DNA from: Marinobacter sp. NP-4(2019)
Lineage (GTDB): Bacteria; Pseudomonadota; Gammaproteobacteria; Pseudomonadales; Oleiphilaceae
Length of the DNA: 64,000 bases
Direction of reading: 5' to 3'
Assembly (NCBI RefSeq): GCF_003994855.1
Contig: NZ_CP034142.1
Span: 1,674,001 to 1,738,000, forward strand
Below the pieces are notes generated by a model that saw nothing but the letters and a program-made list of their open reading frames with translations, ran no database searches and was not told the origin of the DNA. Both the position numbers and the translations under genes were made by a program. Every line of letters begins with the position of its first letter. Position 1 is the first letter of the stretch. Below, one piece after another: positions 8,390 through 17,113 of the stretch.

Positions 8390-8485
8390 AGTGATACTCA
8401 CCTGACGGCTGTACTGGTTTAGAATGACTATGGTAAAGGTAATCGGGCCCGGGCTCGAATTTTCAAGGTGAGGAGTGAATAGCGG

Positions 8486-9229
8486 ATGAGCGAGCGGTCA
8501 TCGCGAGGGGATGACGAACCGGGAGAACCGCTGAGGTTGAGCGTGATTATCCCGGTATGGCAGGAAGCGGAATCCATCAGGACCACCCTGCATTATCTAG
8601 ACCCGATTCGTAAGGCCGGTCATCAGGTGATTGTGGTGGATGGTGGTAGTGATGACGGTACCCCGCGGCTTGCAGAGCCCTTGTGTGACCGGGTGTTGTC
8701 GTCCGCCCGCGGGCGTGCATGTCAGATGAATGCCGGCGCGGAGGTGGCCACTGGCGATGTCCTGCTGTTTCTGCATGCAGACACACGCTTGCCGGAATCC
8801 GCGCTGGCGGCGTTGGAGTGCTTCCATGCCAGCCGCAAGGCCTGGGGGCGTTTTAATGTCCGGTTAAGCGGTAAGCGCCCCCTGTTCCGGGTTATTGAAT
8901 GGTTTATGAATCGGCGGTCCTGGTTGACGGGCATCGCCACCGGTGACCAGGCGTTATTTGTGCGGCGCCCGGTGTTTGAAGTGCTCAGGGGCTATCGAGA
9001 GATGCCATTAATGGAGGATGTGGAGTTGTGTTCCCGGCTGAGGCTGGTGTCCCGCCCGTTCTGTATCACTGACCCGGTGGTTACCGATAGCCGGCGCTGG
9101 GAACAGGGCGGAGCCTGGCGTACTATCTTCCTCATGTGGCGGTTGCGGTGGCGTTATTGGCGCGGCGAATCGCCGGAATCCCTGGCAAACGCCTATCGTT
9201 CGGATGTCCGTAATGCCCAAGAGCCCTGA
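8486..9229 (+). CDS. Glycosyltransferase family 2, TIGR04283-like
   Basis: A 247-residue GT-A protein. LSVIIPVWQEAESIRTTLHYL, then VIVVDGGSDDGTP and a DVLLFLHADTRLPESAL segment give the nucleotide-sugar and metal (DxD-like HADTR) site; the second half has GDQALFVRRPVFEVLRGY and MEDVELCSRLR. These match the TIGR04283 family named for arsenosugar biosynthesis neighbourhoods. The next gene overlaps its 3' end by 26 bases and belongs to the companion family TIGR04282. No arsM or radical-SAM arsenosugar gene is in the window, so the arsenic link is by family name only. Confidence 0.85.
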   Translation: MSERSSRGDDEPGEPLRLSVIIPVWQEAESIRTTLHYLDPIRKAGHQVIVVDGGSDDGTPRLAEPLCDRVLSSARGRACQMNAGAEVATGDVLLFLHADTRLPESALAALECFHASRKAWGRFNVRLSGKRPLFRVIEWFMNRRSWLTGIATGDQALFVRRPVFEVLRGYREMPLMEDVELCSRLRLVSRPFCITDPVVTDSRRWEQGGAWRTIFLMWRLRWRYWRGESPESLANAYRSDVRNAQEP

Positions 9230-9851
9230 GTCGTCAGTATTGGTTATGCAGTTCTCCAAGTGGCCGGAAGAGGGCCGGGTGAAAACCCGGCTGATGCCGG
9301 CACTGGGCGCCGGTGGCGCGTTGGCCGCTCACGTCAGGTTGAGTCTGGCGGTTCTGGACAACCTTATCGCCAGCGGATTCCCGGTTCAATTCTGGTGGGA
9401 TCGCGCCCTGGAGACGGCGCCGGCCGCCGCGGCCCCGGTGCTGTCGAAGCTGGACTCCGCGCAGATCGCCACGGGCGTCCAGCAGGGTGAAAACCTGGGG
9501 CGGCGGATGGAGGCGGCTCTGGCCGGGGTGCTCGAAGATCATGACAAAGCGTTGGTGGTTGGTAGCGATTGCCCGTCGGTGGATTCGGACTACATTCGAC
9601 AGGCCGTGGCGGAGCTGGATACCAGTGATGTGGTTCTGGGCCCTTCCAATGACGGTGGGTATGTAATGATTGGTGCTCGTCGGGTGGTGGCCGGCATGCT
9701 CGATGGCGTCAACTGGGGCACCGGCAGTGTGCTTGATCAGACCTGTGCCCGGCTTGAGGGGCTGGGGTTGTCGGTGAGTTTGCTTCCGCCGCGCTGGGAC
9801 GTGGATGAGCCCGAAGACTGGCAGCGATTCCTCGACCAGTCTCCGGGTTGA
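9204..9851 (+). CDS. TIGR04282-like glycosyltransferase / nucleotidyltransferase-fold protein
   Basis: A 215-residue protein of the DUF2064 type: LVMQFSKWPEEGRVKTRLMPALG at the N-terminus, ALVVGSDCPSVDSDYIRQAV in the middle and VVLGPSNDGGYVMIGAR, with an LLPPRWDVDEPEDWQRF ending. These motifs resemble nucleotide-sugar pyrophosphorylase folds with an acidic metal site (SDCPS). The start lies inside the preceding gene, so the two are translationally coupled and probably work on one glycosylation pathway. Its 3' end is convergent with the M16 peptidase gene, 12 bases apart. Confidence 0.85.
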   Translation: MSVMPKSPESSVLVMQFSKWPEEGRVKTRLMPALGAGGALAAHVRLSLAVLDNLIASGFPVQFWWDRALETAPAAAAPVLSKLDSAQIATGVQQGENLGRRMEAALAGVLEDHDKALVVGSDCPSVDSDYIRQAVAELDTSDVVLGPSNDGGYVMIGARRVVAGMLDGVNWGTGSVLDQTCARLEGLGLSVSLLPPRWDVDEPEDWQRFLDQSPG

Positions 9852-9863
9852 ATAGACCCGGGA

Positions 9864-12716
9864 TCAGGCGCCCGGGACCGGTCCCTGCTCGAGGATGCGT
9901 TGGACCAGGGTGTTGGTGTCCGCCTTGGTGGCGCCGGTGACCACTCTGAGGGCATGCTGCCTGTCGAGAACGGCCTTGCGGTACGTCTCTATCAGTTGGT
10001 CCCGGCTAACGGCCTGTACTGCTCTGGCCAGTTGTTCCCGCGAATCAAAATTCGTCGCTTCCCGGTCTATCTCCCGCCAGAAACGCTCTGACACTTCACC
10101 AAGGGTGCGGTCCTGTTCCATCAGCTGACTGATCACTGCCTGCTTTTCACGAGCCAGGTCACTGTCGCTGATGGTCGCCAGGCGTTCTTCAAATGTGTCG
10201 GAAAACTCGCGAATGGCCTGGTCAATCTCCTCGCCCGACGCTTCCGGGGACTGCACCACAAAGCCGAGAGCCGGTGTTTCAAGCATCTCAAAGGGCGTGG
10301 CGTAGACAATGTAGCCCAGTTGCCGGGTGGTGCGGATCTCTTCGTAGAACGGACTGCTGATGATCTGCCCCAGCAGCCGGAAGGCAGCGCGTTCACTGAA
10401 GCCGGTATTGTCTCCCTGCAGGTAAAGGGTATAGCCGGTATCCGGGTGGTCCACAGACAGCGGTACGACGGATTCGCCGTCGGGCAACTGGCGTACGATG
10501 CTGCGTGGCACCTCAGTGACCTCGGCCCCGTTGAGCACCACGGCCCGGACTTGCTGGGCAAGATTAAGGGCTGCAGCCTGACTCAGGTTGCCGTGGGCCA
10601 GCATCACCGGGTCGGTTTGAGCGAACAGCTCGCCGGCGAAATTGCGGAGCTCATCCAGCGTCACCTCCCGGGCTGCTTTGAGCCGCGCTTGAGTGCTCCA
10701 CGCGCCCTCGATCAGCAGGGTCTGCACTTTTTCAGACGTTTGCTGGACAGGTCGCTCCTTGGCCTTGTTCTGCAGGTTTTCGATGACATTCTGACGAGCA
10801 ATATCAAAGCGCTGCCGGGTCAGGTGCGGGTCCGCTACCTGGGTCAGGATGCGGGTCATCAGGGTGTGCAGTTTATCGCTGTAACCACCGACCCTGATGG
10901 TGACGCCACGCAGGTGGGCGTACACGCTGTAGTCCAGTCCCGCCAATTGTGCCGGGTAGGCCCAGGCGTTGAGGTTGGTGTTGACCGCATCCACCAGCAG
11001 TTCCGTCAATACCCTGCCACGGGCGGAGGCCTGTGCCAGCGGGGTGCGGATACTGACGTAGACGTTGGCTTTCGGTGTGCCGAAGCGGGTGTCCCGGGCA
11101 TACCAGACAGACAGGCCGCCCTGGTTGGCCAGTTGCACCGGCTTATCCATGTCCGCGCCTGAGACCATGTCCAGGTTCTCGGGTACAAACGGGTTGGGCT
11201 CCGGCAGGCGAAGCTGGCTGGCCAGTGTTTGGTCGGGCGTGGCTGCGAGGGCGGATGGGTCGACGGGTTCGAGTTTCCAGGCAGCCTGATACCACTGTGT
11301 CAGGCTGGGGGTCTCAATGTCGGGCTCCGGCGCGACAACGGTGATCAACACGTTGTCCGGTGTCAGGCGCTGCAGGATGTCGCGGTACTTTTCCGGCTCG
11401 TAGGCTTCCATCATCCAGGGAGCCCGGAGGACATCGGCCGGGGGGTAGTGCCGCAAGTGGCTGGACAGGCGCATGACTTCGCTGACGGGCTGGCTGCGTT
11501 CACGAAACCGGAAATCGATCTCCGCCAGGTTTTTCATCTCCTCAAACCGTGCCTTCGAGATACCCTGGTCACGAATAGTGTCGATGTAGTCGAACACCAG
11601 CCGGATGATTCGATCGGTGTTCTCCAGCCCCTCGGGGGTCAATGACATGGACAGCCGTAGGCTGGATTCCGTACCCGTATCCATACCGCTACCCGCTGAC
11701 AGACTCTCCACCAGTCCGGCCTGTTTCAGGACGTCAAACAGGCTGCCAGGGCCTTCATGGCCCAGCAGGTTGGCGACGTAACTGGCGGGTTTACTGCGGT
11801 AGTTCTCCAGTTGGGACGGAATGGGAAATGTCAGGGACAGGCTGCGCAGATCTTTCAGGGCGTCCACGGTCACCCGGACCGGCAGTTGATCCGGGAGCAG
11901 TTGCGGTGCGTCGTGAACCTTGGGTTCCAGATTCCTGTTTTCGATAGCGTCGAAACGGCCCCTGACCATGCTCTCCAGCTCGTCGAGGGATTGGGGGCCA
12001 TACACGGCCAGGGTCATCAGGTTGGACGAGTAGTGGTTCTTCCAGAATTCGATCAAATCCGGTCTTAGCGGGCGTTCATCCGTGTTCTCGAGTGTGCTCA
12101 GGTTGCCCACGGCAAACTGGCTGAAAGCGTGTTCCGGATTGCTGATAGCCTTCTTGACGGAGTAGATCCGGCGGCCATCGTCCTTCTGCTTAGAGGTGAA
12201 CTCCGAATGCACGGCCCGCCGCTCCCGATCAACCAGCTCGGGGGTGAACAGGGGGGCGGAAAACTGCTGGGCAAAACGATCCAGCGCGTCATCCAGATGA
12301 TCGGCCTGGATATCAAAGAAATAGTTGGTGTCCTGGAACGAGGTGAACGCGTTGTGACTACCGCCGTGACTCTTGATGAACTGTTGGTATTCACCGGGAT
12401 CCGGGTATTTCTCGGTGCCCAGGAACAGCATGTGTTCGAGGAAATGGGCCAGGCCTTCCCGGTCCTTTGGATCATCGCCACTGCCTACCGCCACGTTCAT
12501 GGAAGCCGCGGCCTTGTCGGAATCCGGAGAGGAAACCAGCAACACCTGCATGCCGTTATCCAGTTCCAGGTACCGATAACTGTTCCGGTCATTGGGGCTT
12601 TTCACCGGTTCGATGGCGGCCTGGGTGAGGGCGCTGGCGACCAGGAACAGCAGCAGGGTCAATAACTGGGTCAGAGAGCGCCCGTGGCGGGCTATGAGGC
12701 TAATACCTGATGGCAT
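9864..12716 (-). CDS. Insulinase-like (M16) zinc peptidase, pitrilysin type
   Basis: A 950-residue periplasmic peptidase. The ATG at 12716 starts a signal peptide (RSLTQLLTLLLFLVASALTQA/A). Residues ~91-95 are HFLEH, the inverted zinc motif HxxEH, and ERRAVHSEFTSK supplies the third ligand Glu. The N-terminal catalytic M16 domain is followed by inactive M16 halves, with ELLAGDWQ-like regions and the late TTRQLGYIVYATPFE that is conserved in insulinase and pitrilysin. Length agrees with PtrA. A TTG at 12740 overlaps the stop of the upstream gene (TTGA) and would add 8 residues. Likely role: clearance of small peptides in the periplasm. Confidence 0.9.
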   Translation of the reverse strand: MPSGISLIARHGRSLTQLLTLLLFLVASALTQAAIEPVKSPNDRNSYRYLELDNGMQVLLVSSPDSDKAAASMNVAVGSGDDPKDREGLAHFLEHMLFLGTEKYPDPGEYQQFIKSHGGSHNAFTSFQDTNYFFDIQADHLDDALDRFAQQFSAPLFTPELVDRERRAVHSEFTSKQKDDGRRIYSVKKAISNPEHAFSQFAVGNLSTLENTDERPLRPDLIEFWKNHYSSNLMTLAVYGPQSLDELESMVRGRFDAIENRNLEPKVHDAPQLLPDQLPVRVTVDALKDLRSLSLTFPIPSQLENYRSKPASYVANLLGHEGPGSLFDVLKQAGLVESLSAGSGMDTGTESSLRLSMSLTPEGLENTDRIIRLVFDYIDTIRDQGISKARFEEMKNLAEIDFRFRERSQPVSEVMRLSSHLRHYPPADVLRAPWMMEAYEPEKYRDILQRLTPDNVLITVVAPEPDIETPSLTQWYQAAWKLEPVDPSALAATPDQTLASQLRLPEPNPFVPENLDMVSGADMDKPVQLANQGGLSVWYARDTRFGTPKANVYVSIRTPLAQASARGRVLTELLVDAVNTNLNAWAYPAQLAGLDYSVYAHLRGVTIRVGGYSDKLHTLMTRILTQVADPHLTRQRFDIARQNVIENLQNKAKERPVQQTSEKVQTLLIEGAWSTQARLKAAREVTLDELRNFAGELFAQTDPVMLAHGNLSQAAALNLAQQVRAVVLNGAEVTEVPRSIVRQLPDGESVVPLSVDHPDTGYTLYLQGDNTGFSERAAFRLLGQIISSPFYEEIRTTRQLGYIVYATPFEMLETPALGFVVQSPEASGEEIDQAIREFSDTFEERLATISDSDLAREKQAVISQLMEQDRTLGEVSERFWREIDREATNFDSREQLARAVQAVSRDQLIETYRKAVLDRQHALRVVTGATKADTNTLVQRILEQGPVPGA

Positions 12717-12736
12717 GGTGTTACTTGCTCCGGAGA

Positions 12737-13036
12737 TCAATGGATCAGTGCGTTTCGGGTATTCTCAGGTTGCTGGTCCAGGGTTTTACGGGCGAGAGAG
12801 GCCGCTGTCTCAGCATCCAGCTGTCCGGAGGCTATGCGCTCCAGTACGGTACCCATCACCGCAACGGACTGCCGGTAATCGGCAAATTCCGCCTGGAAGG
12901 CATCATCAATGGCCTGGTAGACCGCCTGGATTTTCTCCTCGCGGGAGCCGGCCTCAGCAGCGGTATCGTTAATGGCCTTCAGACAGGCCCGGGCGATGGC
13001 GATGTAGCGTTCGGCGTTGGCGTCGTCTTTCTTCAT
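12737..13036 (-). CDS. Conserved hypothetical protein, 99 residues
   Basis: A small soluble, helix-rich and acidic protein without recognisable catalytic motif (DDANAERYIAIARACLKAIN, then EKIQAVYQAIDDAFQAEFAD). No signal peptide or membrane helix. It lies directly upstream of the M16 peptidase on the same strand, its stop codon overlapping a possible TTG start of that gene, so they probably share a transcript. Function unknown. Confidence 0.65.
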   Translation of the reverse strand: MKKDDANAERYIAIARACLKAINDTAAEAGSREEKIQAVYQAIDDAFQAEFADYRQSVAVMGTVLERIASGQLDAETAASLARKTLDQQPENTRNALIH

Positions 13037-13167
13037 ACTTGGCTATCCGGTGTGGAGTGAGTGGTGTGTACGTTGTAGGTATATGGTCAGATTATGTCAT
13101 TGCTATAGGGTGGTTTCATTTCTTTCTGGTAATCCGGCAGTTTTTCGGGCAGCTCAAAAACCTTGTG

Positions 13168-13186
13168 CTAGGAGTCTGCGCGGCAG
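13168..13186. repeat. IS1182-family terminal inverted repeat, left
   Basis: 19 bases identical to the complement of 14740-14758; the match extends inward with one mismatch for three more bases. Confidence 0.93.
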
Positions 13187-13259
13187 AAGTATTTTGAGCA
13201 AGTGACCCCGCCGCGTCGAATCACAGTTCGGCCCGAGAACGTATCCACAATATCCAGCC

Positions 13260-13285
13260 GAATAGAGTCTCGATTCTCTCTATTC
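13260..13285. other. Hairpin inside the IS, 3' of the transposase
   Basis: GAATAGAG (13260-13267) pairs with CTCTATTC (13278-13285) around a 10-base loop. It lies in the 176-base non-coding stretch between transposase stop and left repeat and may stop or stabilise the transcript; no run of T follows. Confidence 0.45.
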
Positions 13286-13362
13286 AGTCAGTCAAGACGG
13301 TTATCAGCGAATGCGTTATCGTAGTCCGATCACTCAGTACGCCCAAGGATCCCTCGGACCCT

Positions 13363-14721
13363 CTATTTCAGCCTCATCAGTGAACTCATCCGCCTGAGAT
13401 TAAGCGACAGACAGACCAGATCCCATTCACCCTGCACGGCGTGAAGGCCCCGCAGACTGAACTGTCGGAAGCCCAGAACATGCTTGATCCAGCCGTTGAC
13501 CGCCTCAACCAGATGCTTGCGCTGAGCGTAAACCGATCGCCCGGTTGCCGTGGCCAGCTTCCCGGCCATCCGGGCGCTGGCCGGATAACGGCTCGCGTCT
13601 ATCTCTGAACTCTTCTTGCCCTCCCGGCGCAGCGAGACATAGCCGTCGATGCTTTTGTCTTCCAGGGTCTGTAGATCTTCTTCTTTACGGTAACCCGCGT
13701 CAGCCAGACACTGATCCGGATAGGTTTCCAGAGTGTCTTTTGCCTGATCCAGCAGTGGTATCAGACAGCCATTGTCACTGGGATTATTGCCCAGGTGGTT
13801 GGCGACAATCAGCTGGAATTCACCATCCACGGCCAACTGGCCGTTGTAGCATTGCTGGAACCCGTCCGCCGTTTTCATAATCCGGCTTTGCGGATCGGTA
13901 AAATTGCTCTGATCCTTGTCATCCGGAACCCCGTAATCCCGCTTGAAGTTCGGGCCCCCGCGAGGTGAGCGCCGATCATCGTCCGGGGACCGACCCCGGG
14001 CCTTGTCCCGCTCTTTCTGGTCTGCTTCCAATTTCTCTTTGGCAGCACGAATCTTTTCCAGCCGCGCCTGCCGGTACTGAAGCTCTTCAGGCAGTTCATC
14101 ACCCCGGTTATCCGGGCCGAACTGTCGGTCTTCCGACTGGTCTGTCTGACGTGCCTGACGACAAAGTGCATCGATCTCTTTCGATAAACGATCGTCTTCC
14201 TCGCCCATGCGGCCATAGCTCATGGCCTTGTGCTTGCTGGCATTAGCCCGAACCTTGGTGCCATCAATCGCCAGTGTTCCCAGCGTGATCAGCTCCGCTT
14301 CCCGGGCAATCCGGACCACCTGAATAAACACGGCCTTGAAGGCAACCAAATGGTGTTTGCGGAAATCACAGATCGTGCGATGCCTGGGGAAGTTGCCTGC
14401 CGCCAGAACCCGGAAGGCCACGTCTTCTTCCAGCTTCCGGGCGATCTTGCGTGAAGAGAAAACGCCGGTGGCGTAGGCGTAGATCAGAACCTTCAGCATC
14501 ATTCGTGGATCGAAGGGCGAGTTGCGTCGGCCGTTGCCTTCGTAGCGGGCATAAAACGCGCTTAAATCCAGCTCCTCGACGACATCACTGACAAAATAGG
14601 CCAGATGCCCCTCAGGCAGCCACTCGCTCAGGCTCGGGGGAAGAAGCAGTTCCTGGTCAGGCGAATACGGGCGGAAAGTGGTTCCCATCAGATTCTCCGG
14701 TGCTGAAGAATTTTTACGCAT
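13363..14721 (-). CDS. IS1182 family transposase
   Basis: A 452-residue DDE transposase. The N-terminal InsH/DUF772 region reads LSEWLPEGHLAYFVSDVVEEL and RMMLKVLIYAYATGVFSSRKI; LAIDGTKVRANASK holds the first catalytic Asp (about residue 153), and YAQRKHLVEAVNGWIKHVLG holds the late Glu of the YxxR...E signature. The central charged linker (residues ~180-270) is usual for the family. Nothing is truncated. Start at 14721 is ATG; ATG 14688 (MGTTFRPYS) is an alternative. Confidence 0.93.
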   Translation of the reverse strand: MRKNSSAPENLMGTTFRPYSPDQELLLPPSLSEWLPEGHLAYFVSDVVEELDLSAFYARYEGNGRRNSPFDPRMMLKVLIYAYATGVFSSRKIARKLEEDVAFRVLAAGNFPRHRTICDFRKHHLVAFKAVFIQVVRIAREAELITLGTLAIDGTKVRANASKHKAMSYGRMGEEDDRLSKEIDALCRQARQTDQSEDRQFGPDNRGDELPEELQYRQARLEKIRAAKEKLEADQKERDKARGRSPDDDRRSPRGGPNFKRDYGVPDDKDQSNFTDPQSRIMKTADGFQQCYNGQLAVDGEFQLIVANHLGNNPSDNGCLIPLLDQAKDTLETYPDQCLADAGYRKEEDLQTLEDKSIDGYVSLRREGKKSSEIDASRYPASARMAGKLATATGRSVYAQRKHLVEAVNGWIKHVLGFRQFSLRGLHAVQGEWDLVCLSLNLRRMSSLMRLK

Positions 14722-14739
14722 TATGCCAGAAGGTGTCTC

Positions 14740-14758
14740 CTGCCGCGCAGACTCCTAG
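14740..14758. repeat. IS1182-family terminal inverted repeat, right
   Basis: Complement of 13168-13186 over all 19 bases; marks the right boundary next to the fatty acyl-CoA reductase upstream region. Confidence 0.93.
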
Positions 14759-14823
14759 GCTCAAATTCAGTGTGTCGATTTTAGCGGTGCTTCCTGTGTT
14801 CCGGCCTGTTCCGGCGGGAGTTC

Positions 14824-14839
14824 TAGAGTAATTACTCTA
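14824..14839. promoter_or_regulatory. Perfect 16-base palindrome upstream of the fatty acyl-CoA reductase (operator candidate)
   Basis: TAGAGTAATTACTCTA is fully self-complementary. A related site, AGAGTAAATGCTCT, follows at 14859-14872 with its centre 34 bases away. Both lie 130-180 bases before the reductase start in an AT-rich stretch. Paired palindromes of this kind usually bind a dimeric repressor. No regulator gene is adjacent. Confidence 0.5.
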
Positions 14840-14858
14840 CACAAAACAATGACTTACA

Positions 14859-14872
14859 AGAGTAAATGCTCT
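14859..14872. promoter_or_regulatory. Second, imperfect copy of the palindrome before the fatty acyl-CoA reductase
   Basis: AGAGTAAATGCTCT keeps the AGAG/CTCT arms of the first palindrome with changes in the centre. Confidence 0.45.
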
Positions 14873-15002
14873 AAAAAAGTTCGATACATGAGGGTTGCAA
14901 TTAAGTACAATGCCGGCGCTTCCAAACAGTCTAAGACTTTAGTCGTAGATGTTTGGGCGTAGGGACAGACAACAATTGAGCAACAGGCAAGGTGGACTAT
15001 CA

Positions 15003-16988
15003 ATGAATTACTTTCTGACGGGTGGCACCGGATTCATCGGCCGTTTTCTCGTGGAAAAACTCCTCGCGCGTGGCGGCACCGTCCATGTGTTGGTACGTGA
15101 GCAATCCCTGGGCAAGCTGGACATCCTGAGGGAACGCTGGGGGGCTGACGAGAATCAGGTAAAAGCGGTTATTGGCGATCTGACCAGCCCCAACCTGGGC
15201 ATTGACGACAAAACCATGGAGGCCCTGAAAGGTCATGTTGACCACTTCTTCCATCTGGCAGCCGTGTACGACATGGGGGCTGACGAAGAAGCCCAGCAGG
15301 CGACTAACATTGAGGGTACCCGCAGTGCAGTCAATGCGGCCCAGGCCATGGGTGCCGGTTGTTTCCATCACGTGTCTTCCATCGCTGCAGCCGGCTTGTT
15401 CAAGGGTACCTTCCGCGAGGACATGTTCGAGGAAGCGGAAAAGCTGGACCATCCGTACCTGCTGACCAAGCATGAATCCGAGAAAGTGGTTCGTGAAAGC
15501 TGCAAGGTACCGTTCCGCATCTACCGCCCGGGCATGGTGATTGGCCATTCCGAAACCGGCGAGATGGACAAGGTGGACGGCCCTTACTACTTCTTCAAGA
15601 TGATCCAGAAAATCCGCCACGCGCTTCCGCAGTGGGTGCCAACGATTGGTATCGAAGGTGGCCGCCTGAATGTAGTGCCGGTGGATTTCGTGGTCAATGC
15701 GCTGGATCACATTGCTCACCTGGAAGGCGAGGACGGCAACTGTTTCCATCTGGTGGATTCCGATCCCTACAAAGTGGGGGAGATCCTCAATATTTTCTGC
15801 GATGCCGGCCATGCCCCACGTATGGGGATGCGTATCGACTCACGGATGTTCGGCTTTGTGCCGCCCTTCATCCGTCAGAGTCTGAAGAATCTGCCGCCGG
15901 TGAAACGTCTGACCAGTGCCGTACTGGATGATATGGGCATTCCGCCGTCGGTGTTGTCGTTTATCAACTACCCGACCCGGTTTGATGCCCGGGAAACCGA
16001 GCGCGTCCTGAAAGGGACCGATATTGCGGTGCCGCGCCTGCCGGATTACGCCCCGGTGATCTGGGACTATTGGGAGCGTCACCTGGATCCGGATCTGTTC
16101 AAGGACCGTACCCTGCGTGGCACGGTGGAAGGCAAGGTCTGTGTGGTGACTGGCGGCACGTCGGGCATTGGTCTGGCTACGGCCCAGAAACTGGCCGACG
16201 CCGGTGCCATCCTGGTAATCGGTGCCCGCAAGAAAGAGCGGCTGGCCGAGATTGCGGCCGACCTGGAGGCCCGCGGCGGCAATGTTCACGCTTACCAGTG
16301 TGACTTTGCCGAAATGGAAGACTGTGACCGCTTCGTGCAAACCGTTCTGGATAACCACGGCCACGTGGATGTGCTGGTTAATAACGCCGGTCGCTCTATC
16401 CGCCGGTCCCTGGCGCTGTCGTTCGATCGCTTCCACGATTTTGAGCGCACCATGCAGCTGAACTACTTCGGTTCCGTGCGTCTGATCATGGGCTTTGCCC
16501 CGGCCATGCTGGAGCGCCGCCGTGGCCATGTGGTCAACATTTCTTCTATCGGTGTGCTGACCAACGCCCCGCGTTTCTCGGCCTATGTGGCGTCCAAGTC
16601 CGCACTGGATGCGTTCAGTCGGTGCGCGGCCGCGGAATGGTCTGATCGCAACGTCACCTTCACCACCATCAACATGCCACTGGTGAAGACCCCGATGATT
16701 GCGCCCACCAAGATCTACGATTCGGTGCCGACCCTGACTCCGGATGAGGCGGCGGAAATGGTGGCGGACGCCATCGTCTATCGTCCCAAGCGGATTGCCA
16801 CGCGCCTGGGTATCTTTGCGCAGGTGTTGCACGCAATTGCGCCGAAGATGGGCGAGATCGTGATGAACACCGGTTATCGCATGTTCCCGGATTCTCCGGC
16901 AGCGGCTGGTAGCCGGTCGGGCGAAAAGCCCAAGGTATCCTCGGAACAGGTGGCCTTTGCGGCGATCATGCGGGGGATTTACTGGTAA
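15003..16988 (+). CDS. Fatty acyl-CoA reductase (alcohol-forming), wax ester biosynthesis
   Basis: A 661-residue fusion of two Rossmann domains. The first (residues 1-~360) starts FLTGGTGFIGRFLVEKLL and has Tyr152/Lys156 (YLLTK) of an extended SDR; the second (~375-661) has TGGTSGIG at 383-390 and Tyr528/Lys532 (YVASK). The length and long blocks agree, from memory, with Maqu_2507 of Marinobacter aquaeolei, shown to reduce fatty acyl-CoA through the aldehyde to the fatty alcohol with NADPH, the alcohol half of wax esters. The ATG at 15003 is used rather than 14949 because it gives the family N-terminus. It is a single-gene unit with palindromes upstream and hairpins downstream. The wax ester synthase is not in the window. 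Confidence 0.95.
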   Translation: MNYFLTGGTGFIGRFLVEKLLARGGTVHVLVREQSLGKLDILRERWGADENQVKAVIGDLTSPNLGIDDKTMEALKGHVDHFFHLAAVYDMGADEEAQQATNIEGTRSAVNAAQAMGAGCFHHVSSIAAAGLFKGTFREDMFEEAEKLDHPYLLTKHESEKVVRESCKVPFRIYRPGMVIGHSETGEMDKVDGPYYFFKMIQKIRHALPQWVPTIGIEGGRLNVVPVDFVVNALDHIAHLEGEDGNCFHLVDSDPYKVGEILNIFCDAGHAPRMGMRIDSRMFGFVPPFIRQSLKNLPPVKRLTSAVLDDMGIPPSVLSFINYPTRFDARETERVLKGTDIAVPRLPDYAPVIWDYWERHLDPDLFKDRTLRGTVEGKVCVVTGGTSGIGLATAQKLADAGAILVIGARKKERLAEIAADLEARGGNVHAYQCDFAEMEDCDRFVQTVLDNHGHVDVLVNNAGRSIRRSLALSFDRFHDFERTMQLNYFGSVRLIMGFAPAMLERRRGHVVNISSIGVLTNAPRFSAYVASKSALDAFSRCAAAEWSDRNVTFTTINMPLVKTPMIAPTKIYDSVPTLTPDEAAEMVADAIVYRPKRIATRLGIFAQVLHAIAPKMGEIVMNTGYRMFPDSPAAAGSRSGEKPKVSSEQVAFAAIMRGIYW

Positions 16989-17021
16989 GCTGGGGACTTT
17001 GTCGGAATTCGCGACGCTCTT

Positions 17022-17087
17022 GCCGACCTACAGTATGGCGTATGCCGGGATATACCGTAGGTCGGCTTGAGCGCAGCGAAAGCCGAC
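17022..17087. repeat. REP-like nested hairpins downstream of the fatty acyl-CoA reductase
   Basis: GCCGACCTAC (17022-17031) is the exact complement of GTAGGTCGGC (17057-17066), and GTCGGCTT (17061-17068) pairs with AAGCCGAC (17080-17087). The GTAGGTCGGCTT...AGCGAAAGCCGAC form looks like a dispersed intergenic element. I saw no second copy in the window. It may stabilise or end transcripts from either side. Confidence 0.5.
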
Positions 17088-17113
17088 GCCCAGGCCTGCC
17101 CCGGACCATCCTT

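Larger units (their letters stand above)
13168..14758 (-). mobile_element. Complete IS1182-family insertion sequence, 1591 bp
   Basis: The element is bounded by perfect 19-base inverted repeats: CTAGGAGTCTGCGCGGCAG at 13168-13186 and its complement at 14740-14758. It contains one intact transposase on the minus strand. The bases beyond the repeats do not match each other as a clear target duplication. It sits between the small hypothetical gene and the fatty acyl-CoA reductase, whose coding start is 245 bases from the right end. The identical ends and intact gene suggest a recent insertion. Confidence 0.93.

Noticed and set aside
15840..16832. A 330-codon open frame on the minus strand
   Set aside because: Antisense to the fatty acyl-CoA reductase; His/Arg-rich translation typical of a shadow frame.
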